Of a stretch of DNA of 64,000 bases, positions 26,564 through 39,433 are shown piece by piece (the first letter of the stretch is position 1; each line of letters starts with the position of its first letter). The translations under genes and the position numbers were made by a program. The DNA is from Rugamonas sp. A1-17 (lineage in GTDB: Bacteria; Pseudomonadota; Gammaproteobacteria; Burkholderiales; Burkholderiaceae_D), in the NCBI GenBank assembly GCA_025548565.1, contig JAJLPB010000006.1, forward strand, positions 248,001 to 312,000. The letters are read 5' to 3'. Under the pieces are notes generated by a model. It searched no databases. It was not told where the DNA came from and saw nothing but the letters and a program-made list of their open reading frames with translations.

Positions 26564-27703
26564 ATGCTGATCAGACGTTGCGCCGTGTTGTTCCTGGAAC
26601 CCCGCGAGGATTTGGATATCGACTGGTCGGCGCTGTTTGCCGGCGATGGGCCGCTCGGCGCGTCCATGCGATGGATGGCGCTGGCGCCGCATCTGGGCGA
26701 GGAGGTCGAAGTCTCGCCGGACGAGGTGGCGGCGCTGGGCGGCATCGGCCTGACCCTGTGGCAGGAAAGCGCCGACTGCGCGCAGCAGTACGGCGCCGCC
26801 GTGATCGCCCGCCTGCTCGAATGCGGCCTGCTGATCGGCGACGACGCCCGCTTCCGCGAGCGCGATGAAATGCTGCGCTCCCAGAACTGGCGCCCCTTGT
26901 CGGCCGCCGCGCACATGTTCAGCCGCTGGGGCGATATGCGGGTCGACAAAGGCATGCAGTTCCCCAGCTTTGAAGAGCTGGTGGTCGCATACGGCACGCC
27001 GCCCGGCCCGGCCATCGAGCGCTGCGCCGAGGGCGAGTCCATCGCGCTGCCGTATCCCGACCGCGCGCGCCTGGACGACACGCTGTTCCAGCGCTATACC
27101 GGCCGCAATTTCGATCCCGCCGCCGTGCTGCCGGTCGCCACCGTCGCGCGGCTGCTGCAGCGCGCCTTCGGCTCGCAGGGCGAACGCGAAATGGCGCCCG
27201 ACGCTTTCGTGCTGAAGAAGCTCAGTCCCTCGGCCGGCGGCCTGCATCCGGTGGAGGCCTACGTGCTGGCGCAGCGTGTCGAAGGCATCGCGCCCGGCCT
27301 GTATCACTACCATCCGGTGCGCCACGCGCTGGAGCCTTTGACGGCGCTGGACACCACCCAAACGGCGGAACTGGCGATGCGCATGGTGGCCGACCAGGAT
27401 TGGTTTGTCGATGCGCCGATGATGGTGGTGCTGGCGGCGCGGGTGGAGCGCAATTTCTGGAAGTATCGCAATCACGCCAAGGCCTACCGCGCGTTGCTGC
27501 TCGATGCCGGCCATCTGTCGCAGACTTTCTATCTGCTGGCGACCGAGGCGGGGATGCCGGCCTTTGTGACGGCGGCGGTGAACGAGATCGATATCGAGCG
27601 GGTATTTGGGCTCGATCCTCTGAAGGATATGGTGATCGCTGTCTGCGGCTGCGGACAGGCGTCGGGGGCGCGGGATACGGTCGAACTGCGCTACGAACCG
27701 TAG
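26564..27703 (+). CDS. SagB-type / nitroreductase-fold peptide maturation dehydrogenase
   Basis: A 379-residue protein. The C-terminal part (about 165-375) is a nitroreductase-like FMN domain of the SagB type: LKKLSPSAGGLHPVEAYVLA, then GIAPGLYHYHPVRHALEPL, HLSQTFYLLATEAGMPAF and GLDPLKDMVIAVCGCG. SagB enzymes oxidise azolines to azoles in ribosomal peptides. The N-terminal ~150 residues match no general family I know; the whole resembles the group annotated as 'putative peptide maturation dehydrogenase' (TIGR04511, from memory). The ATG follows AAGGTGAGTCCATC. It converges, with 21 bases between stops, on the small peptide gene that is its likely substrate. Confidence 0.8.
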   Translation: MLIRRCAVLFLEPREDLDIDWSALFAGDGPLGASMRWMALAPHLGEEVEVSPDEVAALGGIGLTLWQESADCAQQYGAAVIARLLECGLLIGDDARFRERDEMLRSQNWRPLSAAAHMFSRWGDMRVDKGMQFPSFEELVVAYGTPPGPAIERCAEGESIALPYPDRARLDDTLFQRYTGRNFDPAAVLPVATVARLLQRAFGSQGEREMAPDAFVLKKLSPSAGGLHPVEAYVLAQRVEGIAPGLYHYHPVRHALEPLTALDTTQTAELAMRMVADQDWFVDAPMMVVLAARVERNFWKYRNHAKAYRALLLDAGHLSQTFYLLATEAGMPAFVTAAVNEIDIERVFGLDPLKDMVIAVCGCGQASGARDTVELRYEP

Positions 27704-27724
27704 GCGCCACCGCAAGCCATGTGC

Positions 27725-27979
27725 TTATCGCTGGCCGGACAGGAAGAACGGAATCGCACCGGCGGCATTTTCCAGCTTGCCCTTGATGGCGTGGCGGCTG
27801 GCGATGAAGACTTCCTTGGCGGGCAGGCTGCGCATGGCGGGAATCTGGTCGGCAGCGAGCTTGATGCCCAGGGTGCCCAACGCCAGTTGCGGATCCTTCA
27901 GGAAGCTGGTGCGGAACTCGTCGTCGCCGGACAGTTTGGACAGCAGCAGATCGAGATCTTGTGGGGAATGCGTGGCCAT
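27725..27979 (-). CDS. Putative RiPP precursor with nitrile-hydratase-like leader
   Basis: An 84-residue protein. Residues 10-39 (LLLSKLSGDDEFRTSFLKDP then QLALGTLGI) have the nitrile-hydratase-alpha-like leader pattern used by precursor peptides. The presumed core (40-84) holds no cysteine or threonine and three serines (51, 61 and 81), ending AAGAIPFFLSGQR. The ATG at 27979 has AAAGG ten bases upstream; the frame extends further but without family resemblance. It resembles the 'putative modified peptide' family (TIGR04509, from memory), which travels with the dehydrogenase found here. The end of a hybrid kinase gene lies 106 bases upstream on the same strand. Confidence 0.72.
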   Translation of the reverse strand: MATHSPQDLDLLLSKLSGDDEFRTSFLKDPQLALGTLGIKLAADQIPAMRSLPAKEVFIASRHAIKGKLENAAGAIPFFLSGQR

Positions 27980-28085
27980 GTCTGAACCTTTCGTGTGGTT
28001 ATATGGAAATGTCGCGTGTTGAAACGCAAGATCATCGTAGGCTAAAGCTTGTGCCATCTCAAGCTGATTCGTAACTGTCAAATCG

Positions 28086-33116
<5,031 letters not shown>

Positions 33117-33234
33117 ATCGGGGCGCGCTCCTGGAAGGTACTTCCAGCATACGGAAATGCCGGCGGAAAGTCCATGCAAAGCCGACGTTATGCGGCGTCC
33201 CTTGTACAATCGCCACATGGACGAGGATAGCGAT

Positions 33235-34185
33235 ATGAAACCGGAAATATTAGTGCTGGCGGCGAGTCCGTCGGCGGCGGTGATGGCGCGGCTGGAGCAG
33301 GCCTTCCACTGCCATCACCTGTGGCGCCAGCCCTGCGAGGCGCAGCCGGAATGGCTGGCCGGGGTGGCGCCCGGCATACGCGGCGTGCTGACGACCGGCG
33401 CGATCGGCATCGGCCCGGCGCTGCTGGAGCAGTTGCCGCGGCTGGAAATCGTCGCCGTCAACGGCATCGGCGTGGACGCGGTGGCGCTGGACGCGACCCG
33501 CGCGCGTGGCATTTTTGTCACCAACACGCCGGGCGTGCTGACCGACGACGTGGCCGATCTGGCATTGACGCTGCTGCTGTCGGCGGCGCGCCGGTTGCCG
33601 GCGCTGGACCGGCATGTGCGCAGCGGCGCGTGGGAGCGCGGCGTGCCGCTGGCGCCCACGCGCGCCTTGCGCGGCAAGGTGTGCGGCGTGTTCGGATTCG
33701 GGCGCATCGGCCAGGCGGTGGCGGCGCGGGCGGCGGCTTTCGGCATGCGCACGCGCTACTTCCAGCCGCGCGCGGTCGACGGGGTGGCCGTGGTCCGTTG
33801 CACCTCGCTGCTGGAACTGGCGCGGGCCAGCGATTACCTGGTGGTGTGCGCGCCGGGCGGCGCGGCCACGCGGCACGCGATCGACGCCGAGGTGATGGCG
33901 GCGCTGGGCGCGGAGGGCACGTTGGTCAATGTCTCGCGCGGGTCGCTGGTGGACCAGGAGGCGCTGGTCGCCGCGCTGCGCGACGGCGCGCTGGGCATGG
34001 CGGCGCTGGACGTGTTCGACAACGAGCCGCACGTGCCGGCCGCGCTGCGCGAACTGGAAAACGTGGTGCTGACGCCGCACGTGGGCAGCCTGACCGTGGA
34101 GACCCGCCACGCCATGGGGCAGCTGGTGGTCGACAATCTGGTGGCCCACTTCGGCGGCCAACCCCTGTTGACGCCCGTGCCCTGA
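33235..34185 (+). CDS. D-2-hydroxyacid dehydrogenase (hydroxypyruvate/glyoxylate reductase-like)
   Basis: A 316-residue NAD(P)-dependent enzyme. It has the Rossmann motif GFGRIGQAVAARAAAFGM and the catalytic Arg, Glu and His in NVSRGSLVDQEALVAAL, LDVFDNEPHVP and LTPHVGSLTVETRHAM. This set suits 2-hydroxyacid dehydrogenases such as glyoxylate/hydroxypyruvate reductase. The ATG at 33235 has GAGGA eight bases ahead; an upstream ATG at 33217 is in frame. It is a single gene between divergent and convergent neighbours. Confidence 0.9.
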   Translation: MKPEILVLAASPSAAVMARLEQAFHCHHLWRQPCEAQPEWLAGVAPGIRGVLTTGAIGIGPALLEQLPRLEIVAVNGIGVDAVALDATRARGIFVTNTPGVLTDDVADLALTLLLSAARRLPALDRHVRSGAWERGVPLAPTRALRGKVCGVFGFGRIGQAVAARAAAFGMRTRYFQPRAVDGVAVVRCTSLLELARASDYLVVCAPGGAATRHAIDAEVMAALGAEGTLVNVSRGSLVDQEALVAALRDGALGMAALDVFDNEPHVPAALRELENVVLTPHVGSLTVETRHAMGQLVVDNLVAHFGGQPLLTPVP

Positions 34186-34206
34186 CGGTCGGCGCGGCTG
34201 GTTAAA

Positions 34207-34983
34207 TCAATGGCAAGGAGCTGATACGTCTTCGGGCGCCGGCGGTGTGGCGGCGGGATGCGGCGGCGGCGCGTGGACTTTGACGCAGTTGCGGCCGGCC
34301 CGCTTGGCGGCGTACAGCGCTTCGTCGGCGTGGCTGTAGGCCGTCTCGAAGCTGGTGCCGGCGCGGTTCCAGCTCAGGCCCACGCTGGCCGTGATCTGGC
34401 GGTCGATGGGCGCGGCGAACACCTGGTCGGCGATGGCGTCGCAGATGCTGGCCGCCACCTGCTGCGCCTCGTCGATGGAACTGGTCGGCCACACCACCGA
34501 GAACTCTTCGCCGCCGACGCGGCCTATCGCCACGCCGGGGCCCAGCAACGCCTGCAGGCAGCGCACCACGGTCTGGATCACGGCGTCGCCGGCCGGGTGG
34601 CCGAAATCGTCGTTGACCCATTTGAAGTGGTCGATGTCCAGCACGATCAGCGCCATGTCGCCGCGCGCCAGGCAGCCGCTGGCCTGCTCGATGACGGCCG
34701 CCCGATTGAGCGCGCCGGTCAGCGGATCGTGCGTGGCGCGGTATTCCAGCTGCTGCGCCAGTTCGTGCAGCTGGCGGTTCATCTGGTTCATATCCAGCTC
34801 GGCGCGGTCGCTGCGGCGGATCAGGCGGCGGCTTTCGCGCATCAGGCGCTCGTAGTGGACGATCATCTCGGCCAGGGCCGCGCGGGCATCCGCGCGCGGA
34901 TCGGCGTGGGCCGTCCTGGCGTTGGCCAGCGCCGCGCTCTCCAGCGCAAACAGGTCGGCTTCGTCGCGGCTGGGGATCATCAT
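34207..34983 (-). CDS. siaD: Diguanylate cyclase, SiaD-like
   Basis: A 258-residue cytoplasmic protein with a helical N-terminus (about 1-85) and a GGDEF domain with active-site GGEEF (RVGGEEFSVVW). The inhibitory RxxD site five residues before the motif is absent, so feedback by c-di-GMP is not expected. Its ATG uses the last A of the siaC stop (TGATG), giving translational coupling. It ends a siaABCD-like operon; in Pseudomonas SiaC binds and activates SiaD. The family match comes from operon order and domain layout. Confidence 0.85.
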   Translation of the reverse strand: MMIPSRDEADLFALESAALANARTAHADPRADARAALAEMIVHYERLMRESRRLIRRSDRAELDMNQMNRQLHELAQQLEYRATHDPLTGALNRAAVIEQASGCLARGDMALIVLDIDHFKWVNDDFGHPAGDAVIQTVVRCLQALLGPGVAIGRVGGEEFSVVWPTSSIDEAQQVAASICDAIADQVFAAPIDRQITASVGLSWNRAGTSFETAYSHADEALYAAKRAGRNCVKVHAPPPHPAATPPAPEDVSAPCH

Positions 34984-35369
34984 CAGTTGCTCACTGGGTG
35001 GTCGTGGAAGTCCAGCGCGCCGAAATCGTCCTGCAGCTCCTGGCCGAATTCGAGGATGGTGTCGTCGTCCTCGTCGTGGTACCAGTTCAGGCGCACCTGG
35101 TTGCCGTCCATCGCGGCCTTGTTCAGCGCATCGAAGAAGGAGAACAGCATCTTGGTGCTGGAGCTGTTGAAGTAGGCCAGCGAAACGTTGACGGTGATGC
35201 TGGCGTCGTGGCAGGCGTCCAGGTAGGCCTGCACGCGCGCGATCACCGGGCCGTAGAAGGCGGCCGCGTTTTCCGGGTAGGACTCGCCCTTGATCGACAA
35301 GGTGTCCTGGTCGAAGCGGAAGTCGATTTCCGGCGAGGTGGGCGAGGCGCTGATGTAGAGTGGTTCCAT
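34983..35369 (-). CDS. siaC: SiaC-family (DUF1987) biofilm regulatory phosphoprotein
   Basis: A 128-residue protein with the DUF1987 pattern (TLSIKGESYPENAAAFYGPV, LAYFNSSSTKMLFSFFDAL, VRLNWYHDEDDDTILEFG). In the Pseudomonas system this protein is phosphorylated by SiaB on a threonine in the LNTSS region, freed by SiaA, and binds SiaD when unphosphorylated. Here the equivalent site is serine (about residue 69, in YFNSSS). It overlaps siaD by one base and lies 18 bases after siaB. Confidence 0.9.
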   Translation of the reverse strand: MEPLYISASPTSPEIDFRFDQDTLSIKGESYPENAAAFYGPVIARVQAYLDACHDASITVNVSLAYFNSSSTKMLFSFFDALNKAAMDGNQVRLNWYHDEDDDTILEFGQELQDDFGALDFHDHPVSN

Positions 35370-35387
35370 GACTGTTCCAGTACTTTT

Positions 35388-35945
35388 TTAAATTATCGCT
35401 TTGATGCAGAACACCGTGGTGCCCGGGTTGTGCGCTTCCTGCACGAACTCGAACTCCAGCGGTTCGCTGGCGTCGCGCGCCATGGTCAGGAAGCCCAGGC
35501 CCGCGCCCTTGCTGTCGGCCGGCGTCTCGTCGCGCAGCGCCTTCTTGTAGGCGGACTTGATCTCTTCCATCGTCATCGTGTGCAGCGGCTCCAGGCGGCT
35601 GCGGATGCGCTCCACGTTGGCGCTGTCGACCGGATTGGCGCACAGCAGGAAGAAGCTGTCGTCCTTCATGCCGATGCAGAAGGAACCGCGCCGCATCTGG
35701 TTGTCGCTTTGTTCGTGCGGCGTGAGCGTGTCCGACGAGTAGTGCATGATGTTCTGCGACATTTCGACGAAGGACGAGAAGATGCGCCGCCGCGTCGGCC
35801 CCGCCGCGCCGGCCGTGTCCAGCCGCGCCTTGATGGTCTCGGAGATGGCGGCCACCACGTGCTGCGAGAAATAGCCCACGTAGAAGAAGATGATGTGGCG
35901 CTTGCGGGCCACGTCCCAGAAATCGTTGAATTCTTCGTACAGCAA
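35388..35945 (-). CDS. siaB: SiaB-family protein kinase
   Basis: A 185-residue protein with a GHKL ATPase-like core: N-box EMSQNIMHYSS and glycine loop GAGLGFLTMARDA. SiaB kinases phosphorylate SiaC. The long frame upstream is a shadow of siaA. I chose TTG at 35945 because AGGAG lies nine bases ahead and the product (MLYEEFNDFWDVARKRHIIF) begins as in family members. The siaA stop codon TAG is part of that ribosome site, so translation is coupled. Confidence 0.82.
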   Translation of the reverse strand: MLYEEFNDFWDVARKRHIIFFYVGYFSQHVVAAISETIKARLDTAGAAGPTRRRIFSSFVEMSQNIMHYSSDTLTPHEQSDNQMRRGSFCIGMKDDSFFLLCANPVDSANVERIRSRLEPLHTMTMEEIKSAYKKALRDETPADSKGAGLGFLTMARDASEPLEFEFVQEAHNPGTTVFCIKAII

Positions 35946-35956
35946 AATCGGCGCTC

Positions 35957-37192
35957 CTATGGGCGGAAACAGAAAAAGGTCAGGTCGTCGCGGCGCGGTT
36001 GTTCGCCTTGCCACGCCTGGTAGTCGGCCAGCATGGCGTCGCTGACGTCGCGCGCGCCGGCGCCGCGCTGGGCCAGCAGCACGTCGCGCATGCGGCGCTT
36101 GCCGAAGGCGATGTCCTTGGCGCCGCCGATCTGGTCGATCAAGCCGTCGGTGGTCAGGAACAGCAGGCTGCGTTCGGGGATGGCGATGGTCTTGTTGGTC
36201 CACGCGTAGTCGAGCGGCGTGTCGACGTAGCCCACGCCCATGCGGTCGCCGTCCACCGTCTGCACCGCCTGCTGGTCGGGATCGAGCTGGAACAGCGGCA
36301 GCTTGGCGCCGGCGAAGTGCAGCCGGCGGCTGGCGTTGTCGAACCACAGGAAGGCGGCGTCCATGCCGTCGTTGGAGGCGGGCGCGCCGTGCAGGCCGTG
36401 GCGCTCGTCGACCTGTCCCAGCATGCTCTTGACGCCGCGATTGACCTCGGCGATCAGCGCGGCCGGATCGCGCGGACCCAGTTGCTGCAAGGCCTGCGCC
36501 AAAGTCGACGAGGAGATCAGCGTCATGAAGGCGCCCGGCACGCCGTGGCCGGTGCAGTCGGCGATGGCGGCGAACCAGCCGTCCGGGTAGCGCGCGAAGT
36601 GATAGAAGTCGCCGCCGACGACGTCGCGCGGCTGCCATTCAAGATGGGCGTCCTTCATGGCCTCGCGCAGCGCCAGGTCGGAGGGGCGCAGCAGCGAGCG
36701 CTGGATCACGCTGGCGTAGTCGATGCTGTGCATGATCTGGCGGTTCTTCTCGGCCTGCATATTGGCCACCACGTTCATCAGCTGCAGGCCGAAGCCGACG
36801 CCGGACAAGGCGCCTTCGCGGGTGACGATGAAGCCGTCCGCCAGCGCCTTCTCGCCCGATTCGACGGCGCGGAAGGTCAGCTCCTCGATGCTCATGGCGG
36901 CGTCGACGATCAGCGGCTCCTTGTCCATGAAGGCGATGCAGCTCTTCTTGCCGTACAGCTCGTGATAGAAGGGCTTGGACATCTGCGACATGAAGATGTT
37001 GCGGCTGATGAGGCCGATAGGACGGTCGCCTTCGATCACCGGCAGGCTCATCAGGTCGCGGCGTTCGGTGAACAGTTCCAGCACGCCGAAATTGCTGGTG
37101 TCGGACAGCACCGAGACGGTCTCGACGCACAGATCGGCGGCGACGGACAGGCGGAAACGGGGCAGGTGCAAACGAGAGGCGTTGAACTCCAC
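35957..37192 (-). CDS. siaA: SiaA-like PP2C/SpoIIE phosphatase with N-terminal CBS pair
   Basis: A 411-residue soluble protein. Residues about 20-150 resemble a CBS-domain pair (LELFTERRDLMSLPVIEGDR then PIGLISRNIF). Residues about 175-405 are a SpoIIE-type PP2C phosphatase with GGDFYHF, ADCTGHGVPGAFMTLIS and FLTTDGLIDQIGG metal-binding aspartates. Classical SiaA has a membrane HAMP sensor before the phosphatase; here CBS domains replace it, so the input may be a nucleotide or energy signal. The start is GTG at 37192 with AAAGG upstream. It heads the operon siaA-siaB-siaC-siaD. Confidence 0.85.
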   Translation of the reverse strand: MEFNASRLHLPRFRLSVAADLCVETVSVLSDTSNFGVLELFTERRDLMSLPVIEGDRPIGLISRNIFMSQMSKPFYHELYGKKSCIAFMDKEPLIVDAAMSIEELTFRAVESGEKALADGFIVTREGALSGVGFGLQLMNVVANMQAEKNRQIMHSIDYASVIQRSLLRPSDLALREAMKDAHLEWQPRDVVGGDFYHFARYPDGWFAAIADCTGHGVPGAFMTLISSSTLAQALQQLGPRDPAALIAEVNRGVKSMLGQVDERHGLHGAPASNDGMDAAFLWFDNASRRLHFAGAKLPLFQLDPDQQAVQTVDGDRMGVGYVDTPLDYAWTNKTIAIPERSLLFLTTDGLIDQIGGAKDIAFGKRRMRDVLLAQRGAGARDVSDAMLADYQAWQGEQPRRDDLTFFCFRP

Positions 37193-37284
37193 GGGCTGTA
37201 ACCTTTGGTTGACTTCAGTGCCCGTAATGCTAATGGGAAATTGTTACCGGGCTATTACATCTTAACCAAAAGAAAAGAGTGTTA

Positions 37285-37551
37285 TCAGTCTGCGCACAAG
37301 GACAACATGAAGCTCAGGTGCTGGCTGATGGCGCCGCGCTCGGCATCGACCCGCGGTTCCCCGCCCTCGGCGGCGAACTCGTCGCGGATGGCGTGGCACT
37401 GCGCCAGCGTCGCGTCGAGCGAGCGCAGCATGCCGTGCAGGCCGGCCTCGTTGTACCAGATGTGCAACAGCTTGCTCAGCGCGAGCACGGCGTCTTGTTC
37501 GGATTTCAGCAGTTCGGCTTCGGCGGTGGGGAGTGTGCTCACGGTTTCCAT
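37285..37551 (-). CDS. Hypothetical 88-residue protein upstream of the sia operon
   Basis: A mostly helical protein (AELLKSEQDAVLALSKLLHI, CHAIRDEFAAEGGEP) with normal codon use for this DNA. No family is recognised. It lies 93 bases upstream of siaA on the same strand and may be its leader gene or an independent unit. There is no strong ribosome site before the ATG at 37551, so the start is uncertain. Confidence 0.5.
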   Translation of the reverse strand: METVSTLPTAEAELLKSEQDAVLALSKLLHIWYNEAGLHGMLRSLDATLAQCHAIRDEFAAEGGEPRVDAERGAISQHLSFMLSLCAD

Positions 37552-37730
37552 GGGAGGCGAGTGTGTGGAACCAGTATATACGGGTCATTCGAAAAGTTGT
37601 CATTAAAAAATACCTATTGTTTCATGATAAACATATGTGAAGAAATTGCCGTACGGTAATAGCGGCGTCATATTTGCGGGGCATACTGAGCGCCATCTTG
37701 ACCGAATCGCACTTCTTTTATTGAAAAGTT

Positions 37731-39374
37731 ATGAAAATTCCAAGCCTGAATACCGGTGTACGCGTGATGACGTCGTTTGCAGCCTTATTGTTGTTGATGG
37801 CATGCATGTCGGCGGTGGCGCTGTGGCGCTTGCAGACGGCCAACGACACCACCTCCAACCTGGTCAACGAAAAGCTGGCCAAGCAACAGCTCACTTCCGA
37901 GCTGCTGGGCATCGCCGAGCTGAACGGGCTGCGCGCCACCTCCATCGCGCGCAGCGACAGCCTGGAAGTAGGCGACATTTTCCAGGCCCAGCTGACCGCC
38001 GGCGAGAAGCTGGCCAGCGCGATGGAAACCAGGCTGGCGGCGATGCCGGCGCAGGGCGTGGAAGCTGAACTGTTGCGCGCCGTCGCCGCCCGCAAGAGCG
38101 CCTATCTGGCGCTGCGCGCGGAACTGTTCAAGCTGAAGGACAGCGGCCGCACGCAGGAAGTCGGCGACCTGCTGGACAACAAGATGGCGGCGGTGTTCGG
38201 GGCCTACACCGGCGCGCTGGACAAGCTTCTGGCTTTCCAGACCCGGCAGGCGAAGGAGCTGGCGGCGCAGTCGGCCAGCCAGTTCCAGGGTAGCCGGGCG
38301 CTGCTGTTCGCCATGGGTCTGGCGACCCTGGCGCTGGGCGCGGTACTGGCGCTGGCGCTGACCCGCAGCATCGTGCTTCCGCTGCGGCGCGCGGTGGCGC
38401 TGGCCGGACAGGTGGCGGCGGGCGAACTGCACGTGGCCATCCAGCACGGCCGCAGCGACGAGATGGGCCAGCTGTTCGATGCCCTCAGCCATATGACCGG
38501 ACGCCTGGCCGAAACCGTGGGCCGCGTGCGCGACGGCGCGGTGGCCATCGACGCGGCCTCGCGCGAGATCGCCAACGGCAATATGGATTTGTCGCGGCGC
38601 ACCGAGCACCAGGCCGGCGCGCTGGAGGAAACGGCGTCGGCGATGGCGGAGCTGACGGAGGCGGTCAAGCAGAACAGCGGCAACGCGCGCCTGGCCAACC
38701 GTCTGGCGGAGTCGGCATCGGACGTGGCGGGCAAGGGCGGGGCGGTGGTGTCGGAGGTGGTGCGGACCATGGCCAGCATCAACGAGTACGCGCACAAGAT
38801 TGTCGACATCACCAGCGTGATCGACGGCATCGCTTTCCAGACCAATATCCTGGCGCTGAACGCCGCGGTGGAGGCGGCGCGCGCCGGCGAGCAAGGGCGT
38901 GGCTTCGCCGTGGTGGCGTCCGAGGTGCGCAATCTGGCGCAGCGCTCGGCCAGCGCGGCCAAGCAGATCAAGCAGTTGATCAACGAATCGGCCGAGCGCA
39001 TCGCCAGCGGCAGCGAGCTGGCGCAGACGGCCGGCACGACGATGGCGGAGATCGTGCTGAGCGTGGAGAAGGTGACCGGCATCATGGCGGCCATCAGCGC
39101 CGCCAGCGCCGAGCAGGAACACGGCATCGAGCAGGTCAACGCCGCCATCGGCGACATGGACGGCGTCACGCAACAGAACGCCGCGCTGGTCGAGGAGGCC
39201 GCCGCCGCGGCCGATGCGATGCAGACCCAGGCGCGCGAACTGGCGCAGCTGGTGGGTTCCTTCAAGATCGATGGCGGTAGCTGGAGCAGGCAGCGCGTGC
39301 ATCAACTGCCGGCCGTCGCGCCACGCGGCGTCTTGCCCGCTCCGGCCGCGTCGCCGCTGCGCCGCGCCGCCTGA
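37731..39374 (+). CDS. Methyl-accepting chemotaxis protein
   Basis: A 547-residue receptor: N-terminal membrane segment ([18 protein letters not shown]), a four-helix-bundle periplasmic domain (about 35-195), a second segment ([21 protein letters not shown]), HAMP (about 215-270) and the signalling domain with the conserved hairpin tip [20 protein letters not shown] and [17 protein letters not shown]. The C-terminal tail is alanine/proline-rich without a clear NWETF-type CheR tether. It signals to a CheA not in the window. Confidence 0.93.
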   Translation: MKIPSLNTGVRVMTSFAALLLLMACMSAVALWRLQTANDTTSNLVNEKLAKQQLTSELLGIAELNGLRATSIARSDSLEVGDIFQAQLTAGEKLASAMETRLAAMPAQGVEAELLRAVAARKSAYLALRAELFKLKDSGRTQEVGDLLDNKMAAVFGAYTGALDKLLAFQTRQAKELAAQSASQFQGSRALLFAMGLATLALGAVLALALTRSIVLPLRRAVALAGQVAAGELHVAIQHGRSDEMGQLFDALSHMTGRLAETVGRVRDGAVAIDAASREIANGNMDLSRRTEHQAGALEETASAMAELTEAVKQNSGNARLANRLAESASDVAGKGGAVVSEVVRTMASINEYAHKIVDITSVIDGIAFQTNILALNAAVEAARAGEQGRGFAVVASEVRNLAQRSASAAKQIKQLINESAERIASGSELAQTAGTTMAEIVLSVEKVTGIMAAISAASAEQEHGIEQVNAAIGDMDGVTQQNAALVEEAAAAADAMQTQARELAQLVGSFKIDGGSWSRQRVHQLPAVAPRGVLPAPAASPLRRAA

Positions 39375-39389
39375 TCGCCGGCCAGCTTG

Positions 39390-39415
39390 TCGTTCCCGCC
39401 TGCGCGGGAATGACG
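39390..39415. repeat. Second copy of the short hairpin repeat
   Basis: Same family as 15916-15941, with one mismatch in the stem. It lies between the convergent ends of the chemoreceptor and the TonB receptor genes, where it can terminate both transcripts. Confidence 0.75.
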
Positions 39416-39433
39416 ATACCTCGGCCCCAGGAC

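Noticed and set aside
26564..27703. Considered as a simple nitroreductase
   Set aside because: Presence of SagB-type motifs, an extra N-terminal domain and an adjacent leader-type peptide favours peptide maturation.
27980..28081. Upstream extension of the putative precursor frame
   Set aside because: The ATG at 27979 has a ribosome site and starts at the leader similarity; the extension shows none.
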